A stretch of 64,000 nt of DNA, taken from assembly GCF_003350925.1 (NCBI RefSeq), contig NZ_KZ857173.1, forward strand, positions 186,001 to 250,000, given 5' to 3'. The stretch comes from Dyella tabacisoli. GTDB taxonomy: Bacteria > Pseudomonadota > Gammaproteobacteria > Xanthomonadales > Rhodanobacteraceae. The position numbers were made by a program, and so were the translations under genes. Below the pieces are notes generated by a model that was given only the letters and a program-made list of their open reading frames with translations, was not told the DNA's origin and did not search any database. Of the stretch, positions 26,370-35,784 are shown in pieces (the first letter of the stretch is position 1; each line of letters opens with the position of its first letter).

Positions 26370-27026
26370 TCAGCTACCGATCCGATTATTATGGGAATCG
26401 AGCAAGCCATGCACCGTCATCAGGTGCGCAAGACTGACCAGGTGATCGACCTGGAGCTTTTCCATCAATCGCTGTTTATAAGTCGACACCGTTTTTGGGC
26501 TGAGACTTAATTGCTCGCCGATCGAGGTCAGCGGCTTGCCGCGAACCAACATCATCGCGACCTCCAACTCCCTGCTCGACAACGAATCAAACGGCGATTG
26601 CTCGCCTTCAAGCGTCGACAAGGCCAACTGCTGCGCGACAGCCGGCGCAAGATAGCGCCGCCCTTTGGCCACCTGCCGCACCGCATTCAACAGCTCTTCT
26701 GCGTTGCAGCCTTTCGTGAGATAGCCAAAGGCGCCTGCTTCGAGCAGACGCTTGGGAAAACGCGCATCGTCCACGATAGTCACGATGATGATGCGTGTCT
26801 TCATGAGCTTGGAACGGTCGACACGTTCAGTCAATTCGATGCCGCTCATGCCTGGCATATGCACATCGACTAACGCGATATCCGGCTTCAACGTACGAAT
26901 CAGCTTCAGCCCATCCTCGGCTGTTCCCGCCTCACCGCTCACAGTCATATCCGGCTGCTGTTGCAGAATCATTCTGAAGCCGGTGCGGACTAATTCGTGA
27001 TCGTCAATCAGTACGAGATTGATCAC
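26370..27026 (-). CDS. gacA: GacA/UvrY-type two-component response regulator
   Basis: DNA-binding regulator of the BarA-UvrY / GacS-GacA system, which normally activates small RNAs that sequester CsrA/RsmA. From the GTG at 27026 it has 218 residues; AGGGAG lies a few bases upstream, and the product starts directly with the receiver (INLVLIDDHELVRTGF). The phospho-acceptor Asp is in IALVDVHMPGMSG (about residue 54); the switch Lys is in YLTKGC. A LuxR/NarL helix-turn-helix follows (LSSRELEVAMMLVRGK ... LSPKTVSTYKQRLMEKL). The family is encoded directly before uvrC in many gammaproteobacteria. Here the two are about 2 kb apart, with pgsA and tRNA genes between and gacA at the downstream end. 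Confidence 0.9.
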   Translation of the reverse strand: MINLVLIDDHELVRTGFRMILQQQPDMTVSGEAGTAEDGLKLIRTLKPDIALVDVHMPGMSGIELTERVDRSKLMKTRIIIVTIVDDARFPKRLLEAGAFGYLTKGCNAEELLNAVRQVAKGRRYLAPAVAQQLALSTLEGEQSPFDSLSSRELEVAMMLVRGKPLTSIGEQLSLSPKTVSTYKQRLMEKLQVDHLVSLAHLMTVHGLLDSHNNRIGS

Positions 27027-27272
27027 GTTGCTCCCTCCCTGGGTTAGGTACGTCGAACTTAGGCTTTGCGCCGTGTCATTGCAAGCATCAACCGATGGCG
27101 ATCTCATGGCGAAATATAAACTCGAAGAATGGTCAGACACGGCATGGCGTTATGCCCGGCAAACGAACATGGCTTTTCGTTGCCCTCAAGTGCACAAGCG
27201 ACTCGGCAGCACATGTTAAGATACGCGTTCGCGTTGTGACGAGGTAGATAAGCCCCACGCGCTTGACCATCC

Positions 27273-27359
27273 GCCCGGATGGCGAAATTGGTAGACGCAA
27301 GGGACTTAAAATCCCTCACCCGCGAGGGTATGCCGGTTCGATTCCGGCTCCGGGCACCA
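27273..27359 (+). tRNA. tRNA-Leu (anticodon TAA)
   Basis: An 87-base cloverleaf with encoded CCA. The acceptor stem GCCCGGA pairs with TCCGGGC, the anticodon loop is CTTAAAA, there is a long class II variable arm, and the T-loop is GGTTCGATTCC. Opposite in strand to the Cys and Gly tRNAs beside it. Confidence 0.95.
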
Positions 27360-27455
27360 TCGTTTCAATCAGTCATAGACGCCCAGATGCCAGGGGCGGA
27401 TCGCCGCGCAAAAGTCGCCGCTCCGCTAAGACTGCCCCATGCCGAGCAGACAACA

Positions 27456-27481
27456 AAAAACCCGCTTTTCAGCGGGTTTTT
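27456..27481. terminator. Bidirectional terminator between tRNA-Leu and tRNA-Cys
   Basis: AAAAACCCGCT / AGCGGGTTTTT, perfect stem with a four-base loop and T-runs on both strands; shared by the convergent tRNA-Leu (+) and tRNA-Cys (-). Confidence 0.9.
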
Positions 27482-27493
27482 CACTATAAGCGA

Positions 27494-27567
27494 TGGAGGC
27501 CCAGGTCGGAATCGAACCGGCGTACGCGGCTTTGCAGGCCGCTGCATGACCACTCTGCCACCGGGCC
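27494..27567 (-). tRNA. tRNA-Cys (anticodon GCA)
   Basis: 74 bases with encoded CCA. The acceptor stem starts GGCCCGG and pairs with the 3' GGGCC side, the anticodon loop is CTGCAAA, and the T-arm contains GGTTCGATTCC. It is downstream of the two tRNA-Gly genes on the same strand. Confidence 0.94.
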
Positions 27568-27616
27568 ATCGCGCGTAAATCCTACCCCAAGTGGCGTGGG
27601 ATTCACTTAAAAAACA

Positions 27617-27638
27617 AAACCCCGGATTGCCGAGGTTT
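27617..27638 (-). terminator. Terminator after first tRNA-Gly
   Basis: Minus strand AAACCTCGG / CCGGGGTTT with a four-base loop, followed by TTGTTTTTTAAG. It lies directly after the tRNA-Gly at 27647-27722 and before tRNA-Cys. Confidence 0.75.
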
Positions 27639-27646
27639 CGTGAAAC

Positions 27647-27722
<76 letters not shown>

Positions 27723-27829
27723 ATCGGAGCCGTCAATCATAGCAGAACCAGCTCCGTTGTGAATAGCTTCAACGAGCTTTTTGGCAACTGGAACAATCGA
27801 CGGTTGAACTTGAATAAGTGTAGAAAAAG

Positions 27830-27857
27830 CAAAGCCCCGCAGATGATCGGGGCTTTG
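27830..27857 (-). terminator. Terminator after second tRNA-Gly
   Basis: Minus strand CAAAGCCCCG / CGGGGCTTTG with an eight-base loop, followed by CTTTTTC. It sits between the two tRNA-Gly copies. Confidence 0.8.
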
Positions 27858-27866
27858 TTTTGAACC

Positions 27867-27942
<76 letters not shown>

Positions 27943-28002
27943 ATTGGAGTCGCGCATTTTAGCGAGTAAATGCGGCCCGTCAAGCTTTTGTCATACGTCT
28001 AT

Positions 28003-28605
28003 TCATGCATCGCGTTCGACCGAATCCTCCAACGGCTCGGCATCACGCAACATCGGCCAGGCCGCCCGCAGATAGTGCAAGCCAGACCAGATGGTCAGCA
28101 CGCCGGCAATAACCAGCAGTACCTCGCCCACGTGATAAAGGCGCAGGGCTTCGGCATCGTGCTGCACGATCAGCACCACCAGCGCGATCATTTGCATCAC
28201 CGTTTTGAGCTTGCCGATGAAGGCCACCTTGATCGTGGCGCGCATACCGATATTAGCCATCCATTCGCGCAATGCCGAAATGCTGATCTCGCGTCCGACA
28301 ATCACCGCGGCAGTTACCGCCATCACGATGCCGGGCCAGCCACCACGGTGCGACTCCACCAATAGAAACAGCGTTACCGCGACCATGAGCTTGTCTGCCA
28401 CCGGATCGAGGAACGCACCAAAAGCGGAGGTCAGGTTGAGCCGGCGCGCCAGATAACCATCGAACCAGTCAGTGATCGCCGCCAGCACAAAGACGATTGC
28501 GGCGGTGATGTTATGGCCATGAAAAGGCAGGTAGTACACCACCACCATGACGGGCAGCAACGCCACGCGAAATATGGTTAACCAGGTTGGCAGGTTGATG
28601 CGCAT
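28003..28605 (-). CDS. pgsA: CDP-diacylglycerol-glycerol-3-phosphate 3-phosphatidyltransferase
   Basis: Makes phosphatidylglycerol phosphate, the committed step to acidic phospholipids, in the inner membrane. 200 residues from the ATG at 28605 (MRINLPTWLTIFRV, the usual N-terminus); an ATG six codons earlier (28623) is equally open. The CDP-alcohol phosphotransferase motif is intact: DWFDGYLARRLNLTSAFGAF followed by LDPVADK. Several membrane helices are evident. It follows uvrC on the same strand, with a 265-bp MITE-like element in the gap, and precedes the tRNA-Gly genes, as in other gammaproteobacteria. Confidence 0.95.
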   Translation of the reverse strand: MRINLPTWLTIFRVALLPVMVVVYYLPFHGHNITAAIVFVLAAITDWFDGYLARRLNLTSAFGAFLDPVADKLMVAVTLFLLVESHRGGWPGIVMAVTAAVIVGREISISALREWMANIGMRATIKVAFIGKLKTVMQMIALVVLIVQHDAEALRLYHVGEVLLVIAGVLTIWSGLHYLRAAWPMLRDAEPLEDSVERDA

Positions 28606-28688
28606 CGGTGGGATCGGGCTCATAGGTTCCGGCTCATGAGCGCAGTGTCGCATGCGTTCGTGTCACCGTTGTTGTCGACTGAGTTTTT

Positions 28689-28953
28689 AGAGCCTGTTTA
28701 CGGTCACTTAGTGGCCCTCGCCGAGAGCTGTTTGCGCGCAGGATAAGAAAGAACGAAAAAGTGTACGTCGGCACACCACTGAGTGATGACGCAGTCATAC
28801 AGGCAAACAGCCCCGGCCCGAAGGGTTGCGCCGCGACCGCCATGCGCCAGCGCGCAACGTGACCTGACAGCCAGCCAGGCGCTGCACCACGCACCGCCAC
28901 CAGACGTCCATAGCAGCTCAACGCGGACCACCCAGAGATCATAAACAGGCCCT
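28689..28953. mobile_element. MITE-like element between uvrC and pgsA
   Basis: About 265 bp bounded by imperfect inverted ends: reading inwards, 24 of 32 positions match, starting AGAGCCTGTTTACGG on the left and AGGGCCTGTTTATGA on the right. The right end coincides with the uvrC stop codon. The inside has no convincing gene, only short chance ORFs; no transposase is encoded. Size, ends and lack of coding fit a non-autonomous element or insertion-sequence remnant. I see no clear target-site duplication. Confidence 0.55.
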
Positions 28954-30779
28954 CAGGCGTGCAATACGGCATAGATGCGTTCGGCCAGGCCGCGATCAAT
29001 CCCTTTGACCCGCATTAATTCTTCGATACCGGCGGCCTCCACCCCGGCCAAGCCACCGAAAGCCTTCAGCAAGGCCGAGCGGCGGCGCGCACCGATGCCA
29101 GGCACATCCTCCAGCACGCTGCGCTCTCGGGCCTTTTCACGCCGCTTACGATGCCCACTGATGGCGAAGCGATGCGCTTCGTCACGGACCGCCGCAACCA
29201 GATGCAGTGCCGGCGATGCCGGCCCTGGATGCAGATTACGGCCAGAATCGGCCAGAATCAGGGTTTCCTCGCCGGCCCGCCGGCCTGGCCCCTTAGCCAC
29301 GCCGATGACCTGAATGCCGACAACGCCTAGCTCGTTCAGCACATCCAGCGCTTGGGCAACCTGGCCGCTACCGCCATCGATCAGCAGGATATCCGGGCGG
29401 GCACCCTCGCCTTCCGCCAGTTTGCGAAACCGCCGGGTAAGCGCCTGATGCATGGCGGCGTAGTCATCACCCGGCGTAATGCCGGCAATATTGAAACGGC
29501 GGTAATGCGACTTTTCGGGCCCTTCCGGGCCAAATACCACGCATGAAGCCACCGTGGCCTCGCCCATGGTGTGGCTGATATCGAAACATTCGATGCGACG
29601 CGGCGATTCGTCCAGCTCAAGCAATTTCTGTAGATCGTCGAAACGTGCGCCCAGTGTCTGCCGGCTGGCCAGACGCGCGGTAAGCGAGGCTTGCGCATTA
29701 CGTTCAGCCATTTGCAGAAAGCGCGCGCGTTCACCGCGGACCCGCGCCTTGATCTCCACACTGCGCCCGGACTGCTGGGTCAGTAATTCGGCCAGGATGG
29801 CCTCGTCGGCCAACTCCTCGCCGAGAATCAATTCGCGCGGCACGGGACGGTCGAGGTAATACTGCGCGATGAACTGCGTCAGTAGGTCGGCGGGCTCGGC
29901 ATCCAGCGGTAACCGCGGAAAGAAGTCGCGGGTGCCGAGGCTGATGCCGTTGCGGAAAAAAAGCACACTGACGCAGGCCAGGCCAGACTCGATGCGACAA
30001 GCAATCACATCCATGTCGGCACTCGCACCCTGCACATGATGCTGCGCTTGCAGTTGGCGCAATGCGGCGACCTGGTCGCGGATGGCCGCCGCGCGCTCAA
30101 ACGCCAATGCCTTGCTGGCCTCGTCCATCGCGCCAGCCAATTCATCGATCACCACACTGCTGCGGCCATCGAGAAACATCTCAGCGTGACGCACGTCAGA
30201 GCGGTAGTCATCCACCGTAATCAGCTTCACGCAGGGTGCGCTGCAGCGACCGATCTGGTGCTGCAGGCAGGGGCGTGAGCGGTTGCGGAAATAGCTATCC
30301 TCGCACTGGCGCACCTTGAACAATTTCTGCATCAAATTGAGGCTTTCACGCACGGCAAACGTACTTGGATACGGCCCGAAGAAACGCCCAGGCAAATGAC
30401 GCGCACCACGATGAAAAGCTAGTCGTGGATAGTCCTCACCGCCGGACAGGTAGATGTACGGATAGCTTTTGTCATCACGCAGCAAAATGTTGTAGCGCGG
30501 CTTGAGCGACTTGATGAGCTGCGATTCCAGCAGCAACGCCTCGCCTTCGGTACGCGTCACGGTGATATCGACACGCGCGATCTGCGCCACCATCGCGGCT
30601 ATTCGCGGCTCCATCCGCGGCTTCAGAAAGTAGCTGCCGACACGTTTCTTGAGGTTGCCTGCCTTACCCACGTACAACAATTCGCCGGCATCGTCGAAAT
30701 AGCGATAAACACCAGGCGAGGAGGTCAGGGTTCGGACAAAAGACTTGCCGTCGAAAGCTTGCTGCGGAATGAGTTGCAT
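28953..30779 (-). CDS. uvrC: UvrABC excinuclease subunit C
   Basis: Makes the two incisions of nucleotide-excision repair. 608 residues with the full domain order: GIY-YIG nuclease (SSPGVYRYFDDAGELLYVGK, about 16-60) for the 3' cut, UvrB-binding helix (ALAFERAAAIRDQVAAL near 215-230), RNase H-like C-terminal nuclease (ECFDISHTMGEATVASCVVF near 400) for the 5' cut, and tandem helix-hairpin-helix (VLEDVPGIGARRRSALLKAF). It begins 34 bp after the phosphatase gene, in a long minus-strand run from serC. The stop codon is also the edge of a MITE-like repeat. Confidence 0.97.
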   Translation of the reverse strand: MQLIPQQAFDGKSFVRTLTSSPGVYRYFDDAGELLYVGKAGNLKKRVGSYFLKPRMEPRIAAMVAQIARVDITVTRTEGEALLLESQLIKSLKPRYNILLRDDKSYPYIYLSGGEDYPRLAFHRGARHLPGRFFGPYPSTFAVRESLNLMQKLFKVRQCEDSYFRNRSRPCLQHQIGRCSAPCVKLITVDDYRSDVRHAEMFLDGRSSVVIDELAGAMDEASKALAFERAAAIRDQVAALRQLQAQHHVQGASADMDVIACRIESGLACVSVLFFRNGISLGTRDFFPRLPLDAEPADLLTQFIAQYYLDRPVPRELILGEELADEAILAELLTQQSGRSVEIKARVRGERARFLQMAERNAQASLTARLASRQTLGARFDDLQKLLELDESPRRIECFDISHTMGEATVASCVVFGPEGPEKSHYRRFNIAGITPGDDYAAMHQALTRRFRKLAEGEGARPDILLIDGGSGQVAQALDVLNELGVVGIQVIGVAKGPGRRAGEETLILADSGRNLHPGPASPALHLVAAVRDEAHRFAISGHRKRREKARERSVLEDVPGIGARRRSALLKAFGGLAGVEAAGIEELMRVKGIDRGLAERIYAVLHA

Positions 30780-30813
30780 AAGGCAATTTTAGCCGGTTTG
30801 CACCGACGGCATG

Positions 30814-31272
30814 TCATGCCCGTAGGCGTTTGATAAGACCCGAAACACCGCGCTCGGCCAGGACCACAGCCTGAGCGAAACCCTCGCCCGGACCATCATA
30901 GGGATCGGGAAATTCCAACGGTGGTGCCGCGCCGGTCCAGTCAAGAAACAGCGCCAACGTTGCCGTCGCTCGCACTCCCGGCAAACGGCGTACTTCGCGC
31001 AGATTGTCGTGATCCATGACCAACACAAGATCGTACGTACTGAGGTCATCCTTACGAACTTGCCTGGCGCGATGATGCGCGAGGTCATACCCTTTCGCTG
31101 CTGCGGCAACACACATGCGGGGATCGGCACCTTTACTCACATGCCAGGCTCCAGTGCCACAGGAAGCGACCGCCACATCAAGGCCAGCCTCGGCCAGATG
31201 CTTGCGCGCAACAACCTCGACCAGGGGCGAACGGCAAATATTTCCCAGACAGACGAACAGTATTCGCTGCAT
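30814..31272 (-). CDS. Low-molecular-weight protein-tyrosine phosphatase
   Basis: 152 residues. The P-loop CLGNICRSP near residue 7 carries the nucleophilic Cys and Arg, and DPY near residue 120 holds the general-acid Asp. The ATG at 31272 is chosen because it places the first strand (MQRILFVCLGN) at the N-terminus and lies two bases after the kdsB stop. In other bacteria such enzymes act on tyrosine kinases of polysaccharide export (Wzb type); here the gene sits among kdsB and aroA rather than in an export cluster, so its target is open. Confidence 0.93.
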   Translation of the reverse strand: MQRILFVCLGNICRSPLVEVVARKHLAEAGLDVAVASCGTGAWHVSKGADPRMCVAAAAKGYDLAHHRARQVRKDDLSTYDLVLVMDHDNLREVRRLPGVRATATLALFLDWTGAAPPLEFPDPYDGPGEGFAQAVVLAERGVSGLIKRLRA

Positions 31273-31274
31273 GT

Positions 31275-32051
31275 TTAAATCTGCGCCCGCAGCCACCGCT
31301 CGGCACGCTCCAGATCGCCGAGGGTATCGATGCCAGGCGGAAAAGGCTCGGGAGACAGACGCACGGCGATCGCGTAGCCATGCTCAAGCACGCGTAGCTG
31401 TTCGAGCGATTCGGCCTGCTCGAGCGGTGTGCGACCAAGGCCGGCATAACGTTTGAGGAACCCGGCGCGATAGGCGTAGATGCCGATATGCCGCAAGAAC
31501 GGCATTTCAGCCGGCAATGAATCGCGACTACTCAAAAAGGCATCGCGTGCCCATGGCAAAGGGGCGCGACTGAAATACAAAGCCCGACCGTTTGCCGCCC
31601 GCACGAGCTTAACCACGTTCGGATCGAACAATTCATGCGCATCGATGATCTCGGTGGCCAAAGTAGCCACCGGCGCATCATCCTCGGCCAAAGCAAGCGC
31701 CACTTCGCGGATACCGGCGGCAGGCGCAAAGGGCTCGTCACCTTGCAGATTCACCACGATGGTGTCGTCAGCCCAACCGTAATGCGCCGCACATTCGGCC
31801 AGACGATCGCTGCCTGAAGCGTGGTCACTGCGGGTCATGCAGACGTCGACGCCCTGCCCCGCCAGCGCATCGGCAATACGTGGATCATCCACCGCCACCA
31901 CGACTTGCATGGCACCGGCCTGCAAGGCGCGCCGAGCTACCCGCACCACCATAGGCACGCCATCAATCTCGCGCAGCGGCTTGGCCGATAGCCGGGTCGA
32001 ACCGTAACGCGCGGGAATGGCAACGATAAAGGGCAGTGACGTGTGAGACAT
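31275..32051 (-). CDS. kdsB: 3-deoxy-manno-octulosonate cytidylyltransferase (CMP-KDO synthetase)
   Basis: Activates KDO with CTP for lipopolysaccharide inner-core synthesis. 258 residues starting [20 protein letters not shown], where the nucleotide-binding Arg/Ser/Thr motif and the following RLSAKPL are standard. Later motifs are SGSDRLAE and NLQGDEPF (metal-binding Asp), and RHIGIYAYR. Four bp after aroA and two bp before the phosphatase gene: a tight operon. Confidence 0.96.
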   Translation of the reverse strand: MSHTSLPFIVAIPARYGSTRLSAKPLREIDGVPMVVRVARRALQAGAMQVVVAVDDPRIADALAGQGVDVCMTRSDHASGSDRLAECAAHYGWADDTIVVNLQGDEPFAPAAGIREVALALAEDDAPVATLATEIIDAHELFDPNVVKLVRAANGRALYFSRAPLPWARDAFLSSRDSLPAEMPFLRHIGIYAYRAGFLKRYAGLGRTPLEQAESLEQLRVLEHGYAIAVRLSPEPFPPGIDTLGDLERAERWLRAQI

Positions 32052-32055
32052 AGAC

Positions 32056-33366
32056 TTAATCTGCTTGCGTAAGCGTGAAGCCGCAGCCATTGGCCAATTC
32101 AAAAAAACCGGGAAACGAGGTCGCAACATTGCTGCAATCGTTGATCCTGATCGGACCTTGTGCAAGCAAGCCAGCTACTGCGAAGCTCATCGCGATACGG
32201 TGATCGCCATGGCTTACCACGGTACCGGCACTGAGCGTGCCACCTTGAATCAGTGCACCGTCAGGTGTTTCTTCGATGGCCGCGCCCACTGCGCGTAAAC
32301 CCGCAGCCATGGTCGCGATGCGATCGGACTCTTTGACCCGCAGTTCGGCGGCGCCACGGATCACTGTCTGTCCTTTGGCAACCGCCGCCGCGATAAACAA
32401 CACGGGAAGTTCGTCGATCATGTCCGGCACCAGGGCCTCGGGCAATTCGATGCCATGCAGCGGTGCATGGCGCACGATCAGATCCCCCACCGGCTCGCCG
32501 CCGCTTTCGCGTTCGTTCTCGACGCGAATGTCCGCCCCCATCAGGCGCAAGGCGTGCAGCAAACCCGTGCGGCGCGGGTTCAAGCCCACCGCCGACAGAT
32601 GTAACTCAGAGCCCGGCATGATGCTCGCGGCGACCATGAAGAAGGCCGCCGAGGAGAAGTCGGCCGGCACGTCGACATCGGTAGCACGCAGGGTGTGTTT
32701 GCCCGACAAGCGCGCGAACCCTGGTTTGAACACGATCGGCCAGCCGAATGCCGCCAGCATGCGTTCTGTGTAGTCGCGTGTCGGATGCGGCTCGATGACT
32801 TCGGTCTCACCCTCGGCATACAGGCCTGCCAGCAATAACGCCGACTTCACCTGTGCACTGGCCACTGGCAAGGTGTAGTGAATGCCATGCAAATTCTGGC
32901 CGCCATGCACATGCAAGGGCGGCAAGCCATCCTGGGTATCGATCTTTGCGCCCATTTGCGCGAGCGGATCGGTGACCCGGCGCATCGGTCGTTTCGATAG
33001 CGACTCGTCACCGATCAGCGTGCTGTCGAAGGCCTGCCCGGCAAGTAAGCCGGCAAGCAGGCGCATGCCGGTACCGGCATTGCCGCAATCGAGTGCGTGT
33101 GTTGTGCCGCGCAGACCGTGCAGACCGACACCTTCAATGACCCGCTCGCCATCGGCAGGCGTTTCGATGTGCACGCCCAACTGAGCCAGCACAGCGGCCG
33201 TAGCGCGCGTGTCCTCACCTTCCAGAAAGCCGCGAATGTGCGAACGGCCTTCAGCCAGTGCAGCCAGCATGAGCGAACGGTGCGAGACCGACTTGTCCCC
33301 AGGGACACGTAAATTACCTCGCAGCGGCTGGCCGGCATGGCTTTGCCAATCCAGTCGACTACTCAT
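32056..33366 (-). CDS. aroA: 3-phosphoshikimate 1-carboxyvinyltransferase (EPSP synthase)
   Basis: Sixth step of the shikimate pathway: shikimate-3-phosphate plus PEP gives EPSP. 436 residues from the ATG at 33366, which overlaps the pheA stop as ATGA. Motifs: [58 protein letters not shown], and the catalytic region [16 protein letters not shown] with RVKESDRI. The sequence [12 protein letters not shown] corresponds to the LGNAGTxMRPL loop, with an extra residue pattern seen in class II-like enzymes; the class is not certain from reading alone. Confidence 0.95.
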   Translation of the reverse strand: MSSRLDWQSHAGQPLRGNLRVPGDKSVSHRSLMLAALAEGRSHIRGFLEGEDTRATAAVLAQLGVHIETPADGERVIEGVGLHGLRGTTHALDCGNAGTGMRLLAGLLAGQAFDSTLIGDESLSKRPMRRVTDPLAQMGAKIDTQDGLPPLHVHGGQNLHGIHYTLPVASAQVKSALLLAGLYAEGETEVIEPHPTRDYTERMLAAFGWPIVFKPGFARLSGKHTLRATDVDVPADFSSAAFFMVAASIMPGSELHLSAVGLNPRRTGLLHALRLMGADIRVENERESGGEPVGDLIVRHAPLHGIELPEALVPDMIDELPVLFIAAAVAKGQTVIRGAAELRVKESDRIATMAAGLRAVGAAIEETPDGALIQGGTLSAGTVVSHGDHRIAMSFAVAGLLAQGPIRINDCSNVATSFPGFFELANGCGFTLTQAD

Positions 33367-34466
33367 GGCAAGGCTACCGGGTAAGAGCCAAGCACCCGCA
33401 ATTTTGCGGCGCTCTCGCCAATTTCCTGCACGGCCGCTTGCAGGGCAGCACCTTCGATATGGCCTGATACGTCGATAAAGAACGCATATTGCCATTTGCC
33501 GGTATGCGACGGGCGCGACTCGATCCGATTCAAACTGACGCCGTGCTTGGCAAACGGGCTGAGAATGTCGTACAGCGCGCCGGGCTTGTCGTTGACCGTG
33601 ATAAGCAATGAAGTTCGGTCATTGCCGGAGGGTGGAAACAATGAGCGGCCGATGACCAGGAAGCGAGTGGTGTTATCGGCACGATCCTCAATGGCTTTCG
33701 CGACTGTTTTCAGGCCATAGACACGGCCGGCCGTTTCGCCGGCGATCGCCGCAGCTTCGTCGGCATGGCGTGCCAGCCGCGCAGCCTCGGCATTGCTGCT
33801 CACCGCAATACATTCGACATTGGGCAGGTTGATGCGTAGCCAGGTCTTGCACTGCTGCAACGATTGCGCATGAGCGTAGACCCGCTTGATGTCTTCTAGC
33901 CGCCCTAGCTGCGAATGCAGGCATTGATGCACGCGCAATTCCACTTCGCCGCAAATCGTCGCATCGGAGGTGAGGAACATATCCAGCGTGACCTGGATCA
34001 TGCCTTGCCCGGAGTTCTCCACCGGCACGACGCCGAAATCGGCATGGCCTGCAGCGACCTCCTGGAATACCTCTTCGATACTGCCTAACGGCAAGCCGTA
34101 GGCAGCATGGCCGAAGTGCTTGCGTACGGCCTGCTCGCTAAAGGTGCCTTCGGGACCGAGAAAACCGATCTTGAGAGGATCTTCCTGGGCCAGGCAAGAT
34201 GACATGATCTCGCGAAACAAGCGCACCATTTCAGTATCGGACAGCGGGCCGCCGTTGCGGTCCACCACCATGCGCAGCACGTGGGCCTCGCGTTCGGGGC
34301 GGTAATAATCGATCGCCGAAAGCCCCTCGCCCTTGACCTTGGCGACTTCCTGCGCCCAATTGGCACGCTCGGAAATCAGCTCCTGAATTTGCTTGTCAAT
34401 GCTGTCGATGCGTTCGCGTACTTGCGTAAGCGGGCCGCTCTTATCGGGTATACGTTCGTCGGTCAT
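33363..34466 (-). CDS. pheA: Bifunctional chorismate mutase / prephenate dehydratase (P-protein)
   Basis: Converts chorismate to prephenate and then phenylpyruvate for phenylalanine. 367 residues in three parts: AroQ chorismate mutase (about 10-95; RERIDSIDKQIQELISERAN), prephenate dehydratase (about 100-275; IGFLGPEGTFSEQA, PVENSGQG, and the DNTTRFLVIG motif with the catalytic Thr), and a C-terminal ACT domain (SLLITVNDKPGALYDIL ... NRIESRPS) for feedback inhibition by phenylalanine. The ATG at 34466 is the natural N-terminus; upstream codons are open. It follows serC by about 78 bp and overlaps aroA. Confidence 0.95.
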   Translation of the reverse strand: MTDERIPDKSGPLTQVRERIDSIDKQIQELISERANWAQEVAKVKGEGLSAIDYYRPEREAHVLRMVVDRNGGPLSDTEMVRLFREIMSSCLAQEDPLKIGFLGPEGTFSEQAVRKHFGHAAYGLPLGSIEEVFQEVAAGHADFGVVPVENSGQGMIQVTLDMFLTSDATICGEVELRVHQCLHSQLGRLEDIKRVYAHAQSLQQCKTWLRINLPNVECIAVSSNAEAARLARHADEAAAIAGETAGRVYGLKTVAKAIEDRADNTTRFLVIGRSLFPPSGNDRTSLLITVNDKPGALYDILSPFAKHGVSLNRIESRPSHTGKWQYAFFIDVSGHIEGAALQAAVQEIGESAAKLRVLGSYPVALP

Positions 34467-34544
34467 GGTACAGCCGTCTGGATAGAAAGATGTCTGATCG
34501 GATGGTACATGGCGCCCGCGACGGCGCAAGCGGGCACACTACGA

Positions 34545-35630
34545 TCAACCATGGCGTGCGGCAAAGTCCCGCATAAATGCCACCAAGGCTTCGACGGCTT
34601 CGGGCGGCACCGCGTTGTATAACGATGCACGCATGCCGCCAAGAGCCTTATGCCCTTTCAATGCGAGCAGCCCGGCCGCTCCGGACTCCTGTAGGAAGGC
34701 AGCGTCCAAGGCATTGTCATGCAGCGTGAATGGCACATTCATCCGCGAGCGCGCCGCAAGATCGATGGGATTGCGGTAGTAGCCGCCGGATTCGTCGATA
34801 GCCCGATACAGCAACTCGGCCTTGGTGCGATTTCTCGCCGCCATGGCGCTAAGACCACCTTGCTGTTTCAACCATTGAAAGGTCAGCCCTGCCAGGTACC
34901 AGCCCCAGGTATTGGGGGTATTGAGCATGGAGTCGTTCGCGGCGTGTTCGGCATAGCGAAAGATTCGCGCCATAGGCCGCGCAGCTCGTTGCAGCAAGTC
35001 TCGCCGTACGATCATCACCACCAGCCCTGATGGACCGATGTTTTTCTGCGCGCCCGCGTAGATCAAGCCGAAGCGGCTGATATCGAGCGGCTCAGACAGG
35101 ATGTTCGAGGACATATCTGCAACTAGCGGCACCTCGCCGACACTGGGAATGTCGTGATACTCCACGCCATGAATAGTTTCATTTGACGTGTAATGTACGT
35201 AGGCGGCGCCGGGGTCGAGCTGCCAGTGATCGCGTGCAGGCAAGCTCAAATAGTGATCGGCCTTGCTGCTCGCGGCGACATTCACCCGCACGTATGACGT
35301 TGCCTCGCTGGCCGCCTTTTCACCCCAATGGCCGTTGACGATGTAGTCGGCGCTATCGCCCTCGCCGGCCAGGTTCATCGGGATTTGCGCGAAATGCTGG
35401 GTCGCGCCGCCTTGCAGGAAAAGCACGGCATAGTCAGCCGGAATTGCCAGCAGTTCGCGCAGATCGGCTTCTGCCTGAGTCGCCAGCCCGGTGAACAACT
35501 TGCCGCGATGCGACAACTCCATCACCGAAGCGCCGCAACCGTTCCAGTCAAGCAATTCGCGTTGCGCGCGTTCGAGTACCGCTTGCGGCAACGCCGCCGG
35601 CCCTGCGCTGAAATTCCAAACCCTGCTCAC
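34545..35630 (-). CDS. serC: Phosphoserine aminotransferase
   Basis: PLP enzyme for serine synthesis (3-phosphohydroxypyruvate to phosphoserine); it also serves pyridoxal phosphate synthesis. 361 residues: MSRVWNFSAGPAALP start, the PLP Lys in LIYAGAQKNIGPSGLV, TSNETIHGVEY, and a C-terminal GHKALGGMRASLYNA. First gene of the serC-pheA-aroA-kdsB-phosphatase-uvrC-pgsA series on the minus strand, an order partly shared with pseudomonads and xanthomonads. Confidence 0.97.
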   Translation of the reverse strand: MSRVWNFSAGPAALPQAVLERAQRELLDWNGCGASVMELSHRGKLFTGLATQAEADLRELLAIPADYAVLFLQGGATQHFAQIPMNLAGEGDSADYIVNGHWGEKAASEATSYVRVNVAASSKADHYLSLPARDHWQLDPGAAYVHYTSNETIHGVEYHDIPSVGEVPLVADMSSNILSEPLDISRFGLIYAGAQKNIGPSGLVVMIVRRDLLQRAARPMARIFRYAEHAANDSMLNTPNTWGWYLAGLTFQWLKQQGGLSAMAARNRTKAELLYRAIDESGGYYRNPIDLAARSRMNVPFTLHDNALDAAFLQESGAAGLLALKGHKALGGMRASLYNAVPPEAVEALVAFMRDFAARHG

Positions 35631-35784
35631 TAGCGGCTCCCTAATAAATGTCGTCGCTGCATTATGCCGTTAGGGGCAGGAGCCGGGGAACGGGGAGAAA
35701 GCTTAGGGAGCAAAGGAACAAAATTAAGTGAAGGAACCGAAGCAAAGAACTATCGCATCGGCTCGAACTTCAATCCTTGCTCCT

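Noticed and set aside
28634-28999. Short ORFs inside the uvrC-pgsA gap
   Set aside because: They lie in the MITE-like element, have Cys/Trp-rich odd composition and no family resemblance; no transposase motif.
35672-35752. Purine-rich tract between serC and the FHA gene
   Set aside because: Strand bias is visible but there is no repeat unit, symmetry or RNA-like structure; no function can be argued.
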